From positions 1-16,141 of the forward strand of contig DMAT01000191.1 of NCBI GenBank assembly GCA_003451635.1: 16,141 nt of DNA. The letters run 5' to 3'. Under the pieces are notes generated by a model. The model was not told the DNA's origin. It searched no databases and worked only from the letters and a program-made list of their open reading frames with translations. A program made the translations under genes and the position numbers. Positions 1 through 6,587 of this stretch are shown one piece after another. The number at the start of each line of letters is the position of its first letter. Positions within the stretch are counted from its first letter, which is position 1. This stretch comes from Syntrophus sp. (in: bacteria) (GTDB lineage: Bacteria; Desulfobacterota; Syntrophia; Syntrophales; UBA8958).

Positions 1-883
1 TATATCCATGAGGCCTTTCCTTGCCGAACAGTCCCAGGGCCTGCTTGTATTCCTCGGATAGATCCAGGCCGATGTCCAGCTTCGGGTCAACCATCTTGAA
101 GCCCACATACATGTAGCTGACAAGTTGCAGCCCAGAGAAAGAACCATCCATGGAATCAAGCGTATATTTCTTGTCGGGGTTATTGACGTCCAGTCCTTGT
201 CTGCCTTTTATGCCGATCTCGAAAGCAATATGCCTGACCTGCTCCAGCGATTTCTTTTTGAAGAATTGCAGCGCCGAAAGGCAGTAGAACATGGCGTCTT
301 GTCTGAAGCCTTTTGATTTCAGATTGATTTCGGCTATCTCTCTCCTTAAGTCTTTTGCCATGCTGGCAATCTTCGTTGATTCATCCAGATCTATTGCGAT
401 TATGAAATACTTCTCAGCCTTATCGAGTTTTCCTACATGGAAATAAGTATAGCCTAGTCCATATGCCGTCTGCTGGTCGTCCGGGTTGATCAAGAATGAC
501 TTCTCAAGGTATAAGATTGACTTTTCATAATCATTTTTCTTGCCGTAGAGGCCACCCAAATTTCGGAGAGCATAGGGATTTGAAGGCTCTATCTCAATAG
601 CCCTCATGAAATTATCCTTGGCCTTCTCATCGTCAGCAAGCCTTGAATAGGCAAATCCGAGAGCCACATAAGCATTTGAGTGGTGAGGATAATATCTTAT
701 ACATTCAGAAAGGGCTTCTACAGCTTTTTCGGGTTCGTCCAGTTCCGTATAGCACATGCCCAGATTGTACAGGATGTCCTGATTACCAGGATTGCTCTCG
801 ATGAGTTCTTCCAGCAAATCCTTTGCGCCCTCAAACTTGTGGGCCTCGATCAGCATCAACGCGTATTTTATGTCTTTCATCAT
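1..883 (-). CDS. TPR-repeat protein, 3' end cut by window edge
   Basis: An open frame with no stop runs from the ATG pair at 883/880 off the left edge, giving 294 visible codons. The second ATG has the better spacing to an AAGGA. Residues about 5-180 are consecutive 34-residue TPR units with the usual Gly/Ala/Tyr/Pro pattern, for example LYNLGMCY near 38, AYVALGFAYS near 71, ALRNLGGLYG near 105 and YGLGYTYFHVGKLDKA near 141. TPRs normally act as protein-binding scaffolds. After residue 190 the repeat pattern stops. The remaining part is a distinct segment with LEQVRHIAFEIGIKGRQGLD (213-232), KKYTLDSM and SYMYVGFK, which reads like a separate conserved domain I cannot name. There is no signal peptide or membrane segment, so it is probably cytoplasmic. 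The partner and pathway are unknown. Confidence 0.85.
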   Translation of the reverse strand, partial: MMKDIKYALMLIEAHKFEGAKDLLEELIESNPGNQDILYNLGMCYTELDEPEKAVEALSECIRYYPHHSNAYVALGFAYSRLADDEKAKDNFMRAIEIEPSNPYALRNLGGLYGKKNDYEKSILYLEKSFLINPDDQQTAYGLGYTYFHVGKLDKAEKYFIIAIDLDESTKIASMAKDLRREIAEINLKSKGFRQDAMFYCLSALQFFKKKSLEQVRHIAFEIGIKGRQGLDVNNPDKKYTLDSMDGSFSGLQLVSYMYVGFKMVDPKLDIGLDLSEEYKQALGLFGKERPHGY

Positions 884-954
884 TGTTCCTTAGGTCCTTC
901 TTCGCGTCCTATAGCGCGTTATTAATCAATCTGGCAAGATTTAGTTAGTTTTCT

Positions 955-1254
955 CTATTTGTTGCCTGGTTTATAGCCAGTGCCAACGTATTTAGTGGTC
1001 TTGAGTGAGAAGACCAGTATTTCACCCTTGCCCACTTTTGCGTCTTCCACGATGGCCATTGCTTCCACATAAACCCCCGCCATTTCCAAGTCCTCCCGTT
1101 TCGCTTTGGCAACAGCAGCAATACGGGCGTCATCGGCTGACTGACTGCCTCCGAAAGCTTGCTTGACGATGTGGGTTACGGTTTGGGTTTCTCCAATGGC
1201 TGAGACGGGAAGGAGGAACAAAACAGCCAAAAAGGTGGCGAGGATAGTTCTCAC
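955..1254 (-). CDS. Short exported protein, FlgT/LPP20-like N-terminal domain, probably truncated
   Basis: This is a 99-residue protein with a GTG start. The start is fixed by a strong GAAGGAGG five bases upstream. Residues 1-19 are a classic signal peptide (Arg, hydrophobic core, then PVSA), so the mature protein should be periplasmic. Residues 28-80 (VKQAFGGSQSADDARIAAVA and on) resemble the N-terminal part of FlgT/LPP20-like exported proteins, in which an Ala-rich helix follows. Those relatives normally continue for well over 150 residues. Here the frame ends soon after GEIL with an unrelated-looking tail (LKTTKYVGTGYKPGNK), which suggests loss of the 3' part by deletion or frameshift. The family assignment is from memory of the pattern and is moderate; the exported status is firm. 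A TTGACA-type promoter lies just upstream. Confidence 0.65.
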   Translation of the reverse strand: MRTILATFLAVLFLLPVSAIGETQTVTHIVKQAFGGSQSADDARIAAVAKAKREDLEMAGVYVEAMAIVEDAKVGKGEILVFSLKTTKYVGTGYKPGNK

Positions 1255-1283
1255 AAAAACCTCCTTCGATTTGTCTTGGTCAA

Positions 1284-1312
1284 GAAATAAGGAAAAACTG
1301 CTTGAATGTCAA
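1284..1312 (-). promoter_or_regulatory. Sigma-70-like promoter for the short exported protein
   Basis: On the minus strand a perfect TTGACA (1312-1307) is followed after 17 bases by TATTTC (1289-1284). Transcription would begin near 1277, leaving room for the GAAGGAGG site and the GTG start at 1254. The -35 box is perfect and the -10 box is weak. Confidence 0.45.
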
Positions 1313-1455
1313 CACGATTCCGGCACACGAGCAACATTACCCGCTGTGATTATTTGCTTTCTTGGACAATAAGCTTTTACCGGATACAGGAAGATCCAGG
1401 TAGCCTTCGCAACAGAGAAAACGGCTGCTTTGTTACAGTGCCTTTGCGTCCGTTT

Positions 1456-1740
1456 TCATGCCGCTGTTTTCAGACTGACATTCATGCCTGCCCTCGTGGC
1501 AAGGGTGACAAGCATTTCGAGACTAAACCTCTCCCATTTGCCTCTGACTAAGTCGGATATTCTTGCCTGGCTAACACAGAGAATTTTCGCAGCGTTGGCC
1601 TGTGTAATTTTCTTGGTTTCGATGAACTGGCGTAGCTTGTCCATAAGATCAGCACGCATCTGAAGAATTGCGGCCTCTTCCGGAGAATATCCAAGATCAA
1701 TAAATACATTGCCAAAAGACTTAATAATTGCGTCACTCAT
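1456..1740 (-). CDS. Solitary XRE-family HTH antitoxin-like protein
   Basis: This is a 94-residue protein with a GGAGG seven bases before the ATG. After SFGNVFIDLGYSPEEA (8-23), residues 32-70 form a Cro/XRE helix-turn-helix (ITQANAAKILCVSQARISDL), followed by RGKWERFSLEMLVTLATRAG. This arrangement is that of the COG5606-type antitoxins, which bind their operator and neutralise a gp49/HigB-type RNase. The toxin gene normally sits directly upstream, but only 130 bases without a toxin frame separate this gene from the divergent gene at 1874, and 1255-1455 has none either. It therefore looks like an orphan antitoxin that may act as a plain repressor or give protection against an incoming toxin. 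A good promoter and a ten-codon upstream frame precede it. The family call is confident; a role without a toxin is inference. Confidence 0.85.
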   Translation of the reverse strand: MSDAIIKSFGNVFIDLGYSPEEAAILQMRADLMDKLRQFIETKKITQANAAKILCVSQARISDLVRGKWERFSLEMLVTLATRAGMNVSLKTAA

Positions 1741-1743
1741 AGA

Positions 1744-1776
1744 TTATCCTCCAATTTGCAGCGGCTTCATCTTCAT
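1744..1776 (-). other. Ten-codon upstream frame overlapping the antitoxin ribosome binding site
   Basis: ATG at 1776-1774 opens a frame reading MKMKPLQIGG and stopping at 1746-1744. The two Gly codons are the GGAGGA that serves as Shine-Dalgarno for the antitoxin at 1740. The ATG lies where transcription from the TATAAT at 1788-1783 should begin, so it could be read as a leaderless leader peptide that couples to the antitoxin. It could also be chance. Confidence 0.25.
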
Positions 1777-1782
1777 GGACGC

Positions 1783-1810
1783 ATTATATAAGTTTTTGTA
1801 TATTTTGCAA
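1783..1810 (-). promoter_or_regulatory. Sigma-70-like promoter for the solitary antitoxin
   Basis: On the minus strand TTGCAA (1810-1805) is separated by 16 bases from a perfect TATAAT (1788-1783). The region is AT-rich and directly upstream of the antitoxin gene. Confidence 0.6.
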
Positions 1811-1873
1811 GACTAAATTTCCGAAGGATAAAGCCCCCTTGATTCTGCAAAAGAAATGTGTAAAGTGGCCATC

Positions 1874-2518
1874 ATGAAATATTTTTCTAGCCCATCATTT
1901 GAAGAATTTGGAAAAACTCATTTTTTCTCTAAAAATGCTTACTCGCTTATCTGTTTGTTATTGGTTGGTTTATTTATTTTTATCCCGGTCACGGCCACGG
2001 CGGGTCCGATGGAAATCCGGATCGGCAAAGATACCCTCCAGTCCTTCATCGATGCGGCCTTCCCCCTGACCATTAAGCAGGAGATCGTCATCCTCGACGC
2101 TATCAAAGTACCATTGGCGGTTACCCTGTCCAATCCCGGAAAATTGCAGTTTGATAAACGGGTAGACGCCAAGACCACGGCCCTGACTATCGCCATGGAC
2201 TTCGATGTGACCAGCAGCTCCGGACTGATTCAGCAGGTCCGCGGCCGGGTCAACGGCAATATCAGTATCTCTCTCTCCCCGGGGCAGGAAGACATCCTCC
2301 TTGCCTTCCAAGGAATCCAGTTGGATATCTCTCCCTTGCTGAAGCTCTTCATTGCGCCCTTATCCAAACCCGTCAAGGTTCCTCTCCCGAAGATCATCCC
2401 CATCAAGATCCAGGACAATACTGTCTATGGACGGTTCCAGGACCTCTCCCTAACGGTGGACGGTGAGGTCCTGATTGTGAAGGGGCAAGTCTTTTTCTCA
2501 AACAAACCGGATAAATGA
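1874..2518 (+). CDS. Secreted or membrane-anchored protein resembling a DUF1439/lipid-binding fold
   Basis: The frame is open from an ATG at 1856. I prefer the ATG at 1874 (214 residues) because AAAGTGG precedes it and nothing ribosome-binding precedes 1856. Residues 25-44 form one strong hydrophobic segment (SLICLLLVGLFIFIPVTATA), either a signal peptide cut near TATAG or an anchor after an unusually long N-terminal region. The rest is periplasmic in character: alternating beta-strand pattern, amphipathic runs and one Pro-rich stretch (KPVKVPLPKIIPIKI). The opening of the mature part, with a helix containing FIDAAFPLTIK followed by repeated strands, recalls YceB/DUF1439 and tubular lipid-binding domains. 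No catalytic motif is visible. The resemblance is a shape-level guess; the exported location is well supported. The gene is convergent with the flavoprotein, 27 bases away. Confidence 0.7.
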   Translation: MKYFSSPSFEEFGKTHFFSKNAYSLICLLLVGLFIFIPVTATAGPMEIRIGKDTLQSFIDAAFPLTIKQEIVILDAIKVPLAVTLSNPGKLQFDKRVDAKTTALTIAMDFDVTSSSGLIQQVRGRVNGNISISLSPGQEDILLAFQGIQLDISPLLKLFIAPLSKPVKVPLPKIIPIKIQDNTVYGRFQDLSLTVDGEVLIVKGQVFFSNKPDK

Positions 2519-2545
2519 ATTTGCTCCCCGTATTGCCCCCTTTTG

Positions 2546-3655
2546 TCACAGCAAGTCAGACGGCTTTTTTCTCAACCAGCGCCACGCTGCAATAAGCAGC
2601 TCCGGGTGGCGGAGACCGACCTTCATTCTGATCCAGGGTTTTCTCACTGTCGCCGCATGGAGCAGGTCATCGAAGTCCCCAAAGCTAAGGTGACGCATCT
2701 TCTTGATAATCAATGCTTCCAGGGTAGTTTTGTTTTTCATCAGCGCCAGCAGATTATCTCTATATGCAGCAACTCCCTGTTTCCCCTTCATTATTGTCTC
2801 CACCGCCAAGACCCCGCTCATACAGGCCAGATCAATCCCGCCGCCGTGGAGGGGCGAGGTGAGGCCCGCGGCATCCCCGACCAGAAGAATATTTTCATGG
2901 ACCAGGTCGGGAAGGATACAAGCGGGAATCAGCCCGCCGCCTTTCCTGAGAACGGTCGCCTCCCCCAGAGATTCCCTCTCCAATACTTCATGAAGTAAGC
3001 CCCTTATATCTAAAGTGAATTGCCTGTCAGCGCCACGTGCATAAACCACTCCCACGTTCGCTGTCTGTTCATCCCTGGGGAAAATCCAGTAATAACCCGG
3101 GAGATATTCCGGCTTGATATGGGATATGAATCCGACCTTGATCGTCTGCTGGAGGTGGGAAAAGTCACCCTCCAGGACGTACTGATGGGCCAGCAGACAT
3201 TCCCGTTGATATTCCCGGGAAAACCCATAGGCCCGGGACGTCACGGACGGCGCTCCGCTCGCATCGAGGATCCAATCGTAATTAGTTTTTATTTCCGATA
3301 GCTTATCCGCGCCGATTTTTTCTCCCCTATGAATGACAACGCCGAGATTCTCCGCCTTTATCGCCAGATGCCGTTGCCAGGCGCGGCGATCCATCATCCA
3401 GAGGTTACGGTAGTCCCGGATGGCCAGCCGATGAACGCCCTGCGCCTCAAGGAGGATTGCCTCCACTTTATAGAGCAGACCGGCTTCAGGTTTTTCAAGA
3501 AGTCCCAGAGAATCAAAGATGCATTCGCCGCAGACGATATGATCGCCGATTTCTCCCTTCTCGAAGAGGACGACCTCCATGCCCTGCCGGGCAGCGGCAA
3601 TCGCCCCGTACAGGCCTCCCGGCCCGCCACCGATAATCGCCAGACGTAGGCCCAT
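2546..3655 (-). CDS. FAD-dependent oxidoreductase of the geranylgeranyl reductase family
   Basis: This is a 369-residue flavoprotein with a GGGGAGG about eleven bases before the ATG. It has an N-terminal Rossmann FAD-binding motif (IIGGGPGGLYGA, 7-18) with the ribose-binding acidic residue in FEKGEIG (31-37). A CGEC motif at 42-45 follows, then DASGA (131-135), the family-typical PGYYWIFPRDEQTANVGV (186-203), and the second FAD motif VGDAAGLTSPLHGGGI (259-274). These are hallmarks of the geranylgeranyl reductase group, which reduces isoprenoid double bonds or related unsaturated substrates. Substrate assignment from sequence is not safe, since relatives act on archaeal lipids, chlorophyll precursors, quinones and halogenated or hydroxylated aromatics. 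No isoprenoid gene adjoins it. The gene appears monocistronic and diverges from the permease across a 393-base gap. Confidence 0.85.
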   Translation of the reverse strand: MGLRLAIIGGGPGGLYGAIAAARQGMEVVLFEKGEIGDHIVCGECIFDSLGLLEKPEAGLLYKVEAILLEAQGVHRLAIRDYRNLWMMDRRAWQRHLAIKAENLGVVIHRGEKIGADKLSEIKTNYDWILDASGAPSVTSRAYGFSREYQRECLLAHQYVLEGDFSHLQQTIKVGFISHIKPEYLPGYYWIFPRDEQTANVGVVYARGADRQFTLDIRGLLHEVLERESLGEATVLRKGGGLIPACILPDLVHENILLVGDAAGLTSPLHGGGIDLACMSGVLAVETIMKGKQGVAAYRDNLLALMKNKTTLEALIIKKMRHLSFGDFDDLLHAATVRKPWIRMKVGLRHPELLIAAWRWLRKKPSDLL

Positions 3656-3742
3656 GATCTGTTATTCCTCCCCTTTCCCCTGGCAGGCGATCCGGGCATA
3701 GCCCCCGTGCATCGATTTTCTCATAGCTTCTTCTGACATATT

Positions 3743-3867
3743 ATTCCGTTTCAAAATCAAAGCCCTATCTTTGTTGGCATCGTCATCGGCTCCTCGACGT
3801 ATGAACAATACGCCTTCGTCGCCTCTTCCTCGCCGCCTTGATATCATCTTTGATTTTGAAACTGAAT
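3743..3867. repeat. 125-bp symmetric imperfect palindrome, putative intergenic repeat element
   Basis: The arms 3743-3762 and 3848-3867 are inverted repeats of 20 bases with one mismatch; the inner 15 (gtttcaaaatcaaag) match perfectly. A second inverted pair, cgtat (3798-3802) and atacg (3808-3812), sits at the exact same centre (3805), so the whole element is symmetric. The arms are AT-rich and the interior is GC-rich. It fills much of the 393-base gap 3656-4048, between divergent genes. No coding frame of substance is inside. It resembles an intergenic repeat or MITE-like unit, or a structured RNA; which one cannot be told from one copy. Confidence 0.6.
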
Positions 3868-4048
3868 TACCTCCTGATCAGTTTTTTTCCTGCTTTTCGA
3901 AAAGACTCATAGCGGGAAAGCACGTTTCCAAATAATATGTGGCACCCAATCATGCAACTTTTATTATTAAAATCTTTGACAAAACCAGCCTCGAAAGGAT
4001 AGCTTAACAAGCCTGACCTTGGGAGAATGCCTGAATTTGAGGGGATAA
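3868..4048. other. Remaining intergenic DNA upstream of the permease
   Basis: This is the AT-rich leader between the palindrome and the permease start. I see one weak promoter-like pair in it (3976-4004) and the permease ribosome binding site, and nothing else. The other part of this gap, 3656-3742, holds only the flavoprotein ribosome binding site. Confidence 0.4.
3976..4004 (+). promoter_or_regulatory. Possible promoter of the permease gene
   Basis: A perfect TTGACA at 3976-3981 is followed after 17 bases by atagct, which is a poor -10 box. It is placed sensibly, about 45 bases upstream of the start codon at 4049. The weak -10 box makes this tentative. Confidence 0.3.
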
Positions 4049-4771
4049 ATGGAAACACTGCCCTATCTTATCGTCATTATGCTGTTCGCTGGTTTTATCC
4101 AGGGATTTTCCGGTTTTGGTTCCGTTCTTCTCTCCCTGCCGTTACTTGCCTTTTTTTTGGACGTCAAGACGGCCATCCCCCTTGTGGCGCTAATGGGCGT
4201 CATCCTGACCATCTTTCTCCTCATTCCCCTCTGGAAAGATCTGGAATGGCCCCGGATATGGCCGCTTTTGCTCGGGGCCCTTCCCGGTGTTCCCATCGGC
4301 ATCTTTTTACTGAAATCGCTAAACAGCCGGCTTCTTCTTACTTTTCTGGGATTGATCCTGGTCTGTTATTCCTTGTATAGTCTGCTCTTCAAGGTAGCCG
4401 GTCGAGCGTTGAACGTCCGCTGGGCCTATTTCAGCGGGTTTCTCGCCGGCTGTTTCGGCGGCGCCTTCAGTGCGGCGGGACCGCCGGTAATCGTTTATGT
4501 CTCCATCCAGTCCTGGCGCAAAGAGCTTATAAAATCAACCCTCCAGGGCTTTTTTCTCGTCTCCGGCCTGATGGTCATTATCGGCCAGGCCTTCACCGGC
4601 CTGATAACCGCTCAGGTGCTCAAACTTTTTCTCTACTCCCTCGCTCCCCTTGCGCTGGGAACTTATACCGGTCATTTCTTTTTCGGAAAGATCCGGGAAG
4701 AGACCTACCGTCGGGTCGTCTTGATTCTCCTGCTCTGCCTCGGTGTGTTCACTATCTGGAATGCCGCCTAG
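4049..4771 (+). CDS. TauE/SafE-family sulfite or organosulfonate-type exporter
   Basis: This is a 240-residue, very hydrophobic protein with about seven or eight membrane segments. The ATG follows GAGGGG by five bases. It shows the two-half architecture of the TauE/SafE (DUF81) family. The first half carries GFIQGFSGFGSVLLSLPLLA (15-34) and the second carries the related GCFGGAFSAAGPPVIVY (134-150), the duplicated Gly-rich signatures of the family. Members export sulfite, sulfoacetate or other small anions across the inner membrane; the actual substrate here is unknown. Length is slightly below the usual 250-270. The gene stands alone: the next gene starts 143 bases downstream with its own ribosome binding site and is not sulfur-related. 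Confidence 0.88.
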   Translation: METLPYLIVIMLFAGFIQGFSGFGSVLLSLPLLAFFLDVKTAIPLVALMGVILTIFLLIPLWKDLEWPRIWPLLLGALPGVPIGIFLLKSLNSRLLLTFLGLILVCYSLYSLLFKVAGRALNVRWAYFSGFLAGCFGGAFSAAGPPVIVYVSIQSWRKELIKSTLQGFFLVSGLMVIIGQAFTGLITAQVLKLFLYSLAPLALGTYTGHFFFGKIREETYRRVVLILLLCLGVFTIWNAA

Positions 4772-4914
4772 AGCTTGTCCGCAGCTAAAGATCAGCAGAG
4801 GATTTCCCTTCAGATTTATATGGATAAGACGATCCGGATGTGATATAGGCGCTTTCAATATTCACTACTCGCTACATCTTTTTTTTTCATCCTAAAATGC
4901 TTGGAGGCGGGACC

Positions 4915-5214
4915 ATGGAAATCAAGATGCCCATCAAATTTCACGGCAACTATGTACTGTCGATCCGCAGCGGCGATCAGGAAGACCGGGAACGCTGCCA
5001 GAAGCTGACGATCCGCCAGCTTGCCACAGAAGAACAGCAGCATGCCTACAAGAATCTGTCCGCCGAAGAGACGCCCACCCACCAGATCACCTTTTACGAT
5101 TTCGGGTGCAAGCGGATCATCGAGGGAATTATCAAGGAGAACGCTGAGGACAAGGCTTCCTTCCTGGTCAAGGAAAAGGAATACACCTTTATGCCCTTTG
5201 TGCCAAGAGGCTAA
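4915..5214 (+). CDS. Small protein of unknown function
   Basis: This is a 99-residue protein. The frame opens at 4897, but the ATG at 4915 has GGAGG seven bases upstream and is the better start. The sequence is highly charged, with no signal peptide and no membrane segment, so it is probably cytoplasmic. It has two Cys residues (in RERCQKL and DFGCKRI) and a central mixed helix and strand pattern (ITFYDFGCKRIIEGIIKEN). I do not recognise a family. The next small gene starts 58 bases later on the same strand with its own ribosome binding site, so the two probably form a short operon. Codon use looks like the neighbouring metabolic genes, supporting a real gene. Confidence 0.7.
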   Translation: MEIKMPIKFHGNYVLSIRSGDQEDRERCQKLTIRQLATEEQQHAYKNLSAEETPTHQITFYDFGCKRIIEGIIKENAEDKASFLVKEKEYTFMPFVPRG

Positions 5215-5272
5215 AGTAGCAGGTACTATTCATATTATTCACGACAGGACCTCCTGGGGCAGAGGAATATCC

Positions 5273-5545
5273 ATGCAGGCATACAGAATTCACAATACAA
5301 TCATTGTCGCCGATATTAAAGAGGAAGCCTGTGATTTTTATCGCCAGGAAATTGGTGGCGACCTGTCCGATCTTCCCGAGTTGATCGAAGAGCTGCCCTC
5401 CTTAATGGAGGTCTGCTGTGACGACGGAACCGCTAAAACGATCAAAACGCGCATCAACGAGGAGATGGACGCCCGCAACGCCTGGCTGAATATGGGCGTT
5501 CCCTGCGACCTCCACTGGCCATTTGTCATCGGGACCCTGCCATAG
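5273..5545 (+). CDS. Small conserved-looking protein of unknown function
   Basis: This is a 90-residue protein. The same frame is open further upstream (from 5021), but that part overlaps the previous gene and is low in coding character. The ATG at 5273 has AGAGGA six bases upstream, so I take it as the start. The protein is acidic and soluble. It opens with a strand-helix pattern (YRIHNTIIVADIKEEACDFY), continues through a Glu-rich middle and ends with a striking aromatic segment (NMGVPCDLHWPFVIGTLP) that looks constrained. I know no named family for it. It likely forms an operon with the small gene at 4915 and is convergent with the TrpF-like gene, 21 bases away. Confidence 0.7.
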   Translation: MQAYRIHNTIIVADIKEEACDFYRQEIGGDLSDLPELIEELPSLMEVCCDDGTAKTIKTRINEEMDARNAWLNMGVPCDLHWPFVIGTLP

Positions 5546-5562
5546 CAGGAAGATGCCGGTCC
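5532..5562. terminator. Hairpin between convergent genes
   Basis: An inner stem cctgc/gcagg (5536-5540, 5545-5549) nests loosely inside ggacc/ggtcc (5532-5536, 5558-5562). The two pairings share one base, so both cannot be complete. It lies where the plus and minus transcripts meet. There is no T run, so it is at best a weak or factor-dependent terminator. Confidence 0.25.
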
Positions 5563-5566
5563 AGGA

Positions 5567-6376
5567 TTATTTCGGGAAACAGGTTTTCTCAGCCCGGCGA
5601 GCTTCTTCTATAAGGCGCTGCACTCTTTTAAGATCCTTACGGAAACGGATGGGCAGGCCTTGCGTGTCCAGGGCGTTGGTCCGGGTGCAACTGTCCACCC
5701 CCGCCGGACGCACCCTGGCAATAGCGTCAAAGGTATTCTCCGGCGATAGACCACCGGCCAGGATCACCGGCAGCATGCTGATATTGACCAGCCAGGCAGC
5801 CACATCCCAGTCGCATGTTTCCCCCGTGATGCCCACAAAACCCTCCACCGGCTGTTCCGTATCATCACCGGCTCCGTCTTGAGTCCCCAGCACCGTATCG
5901 GTCATGAAATAATCGCTGACCGGCCCAAAAGCGTCAACGAGGGCGCCGATACCAATGCGGATGGCAGCGGCGGAGTTCGTCCCTGTCGCCGCCACCGGCA
6001 GCGGCAGGGAGCGCATGATTTGCACTTCGGGATAAAGGTTCCTGATTTTTTCCTGCAAAAAGACACATTTCTGAATGCATTCTAGTGTTTCTGTGTTTTT
6101 GCCATCTGGCGCCGGGATATGCTCACAAAAATGGATAATGTCCGGTTCGTAGTAGTCCAAAACCTTCAACACTTCATCCTCTGCGCTGAATAGCGGGATC
6201 AGGCTGCTTTTCGCCGACGTCCCCGCTGTTAATCGGACCACCTCACGGATGGCCGGATCGCGCCAATTTCCCCGGTCCAGGATCACGCTGCCGATGTGAT
6301 CGACACCCAGCTCGATTAATTTTCCCGCCTCCCCTGGATCCTGGACTTCATAAATCTGAACGATCATTTTTTGCAT
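5567..6376 (-). CDS. TrpF-like (phosphoribosylanthranilate isomerase superfamily) protein lacking the catalytic Cys
   Basis: This is a 269-residue protein with a ribulose-phosphate-binding TIM-barrel pattern. TrpF-type features are GVDHIGSVI (24-32), FMTDT (157-161, where TrpF has its general-acid Asp), GITGETCDW (182-190, the phosphate-loop position) and VILAGGLSPENTFDAIARV (204-222) with GVDSCTRTN (226-234). In true TrpF the first strand ends in KICG, whose Cys is the general base; here that strand reads VQIYEV, so the Cys is gone. It is also about 60 residues longer than typical TrpF. No other trp gene is nearby. It diverges from the cbiR-cobUTS operon across 211 bases, so a link to cobamide metabolism is possible but unproven. 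A barrel paralogue with a different substrate is the safest reading. Confidence 0.75.
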   Translation of the reverse strand: MQKMIVQIYEVQDPGEAGKLIELGVDHIGSVILDRGNWRDPAIREVVRLTAGTSAKSSLIPLFSAEDEVLKVLDYYEPDIIHFCEHIPAPDGKNTETLECIQKCVFLQEKIRNLYPEVQIMRSLPLPVAATGTNSAAAIRIGIGALVDAFGPVSDYFMTDTVLGTQDGAGDDTEQPVEGFVGITGETCDWDVAAWLVNISMLPVILAGGLSPENTFDAIARVRPAGVDSCTRTNALDTQGLPIRFRKDLKRVQRLIEEARRAEKTCFPK

Positions 6377-6431
6377 GTCTTCCCCGGCTCTGCGGTCCTG
6401 ATACGTTGCCGCTTCATTATGTCTAAGTGCT

Positions 6432-6507
6432 TACCCGGACCTACTATGTTTTCCTGCCGGGTTCAAGACCTATCATGGACGATTCATCTTCTCAGGCCAT
6501 CCGGGTA
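6432..6507 (+). promoter_or_regulatory. Leader with competing pairings or operator repeats
   Basis: tacccgga (6432-6439) can pair perfectly with tccgggta (6500-6507). Its core acccgg (6433-6438) can also pair with ccgggt (6457-6462). The pairings exclude each other, as in attenuators, but the same repeats could be operator half-sites. The region lies between the divergent TrpF-like gene and the cobamide operon. No cobalamin riboswitch consensus is seen. If the operon is transcribed from the TTGACA at 6532, this would be DNA only. Confidence 0.25.
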
Positions 6508-6531
6508 TCATTATGCTTCATTACGCATTTC

Positions 6532-6560
6532 TTGACAAGGCCCCGCCTGTATGTTACCCA
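6532..6560 (+). promoter_or_regulatory. Possible promoter of the cobamide operon
   Basis: A perfect TTGACA (6532-6537) is followed after 17 bases by taccca (6555-6560), a poor -10 box. It lies just ahead of the ribosome binding site AAGGA (6573-6577) of the first gene, which would give a very short leader. Confidence 0.3.
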
Positions 6561-6587
6561 GCAATGCAATTTAAGGAATGAAATAAA

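Noticed and set aside
3867..4058. 63-codon minus-strand frame near the permease start
   Set aside because: There is no ribosome binding site or family resemblance, and it overlaps the permease start region.
5021..5272. Upstream part of the frame ending at 5545
   Set aside because: It overlaps the real gene at 4915-5214 and is Arg/Pro/Ser-rich shadow sequence; the ATG at 5273 has the ribosome binding site.
6377..6587. Cobalamin riboswitch upstream of the cobamide operon
   Set aside because: I looked for the B12-box and associated conserved elements on both strands and did not see them.
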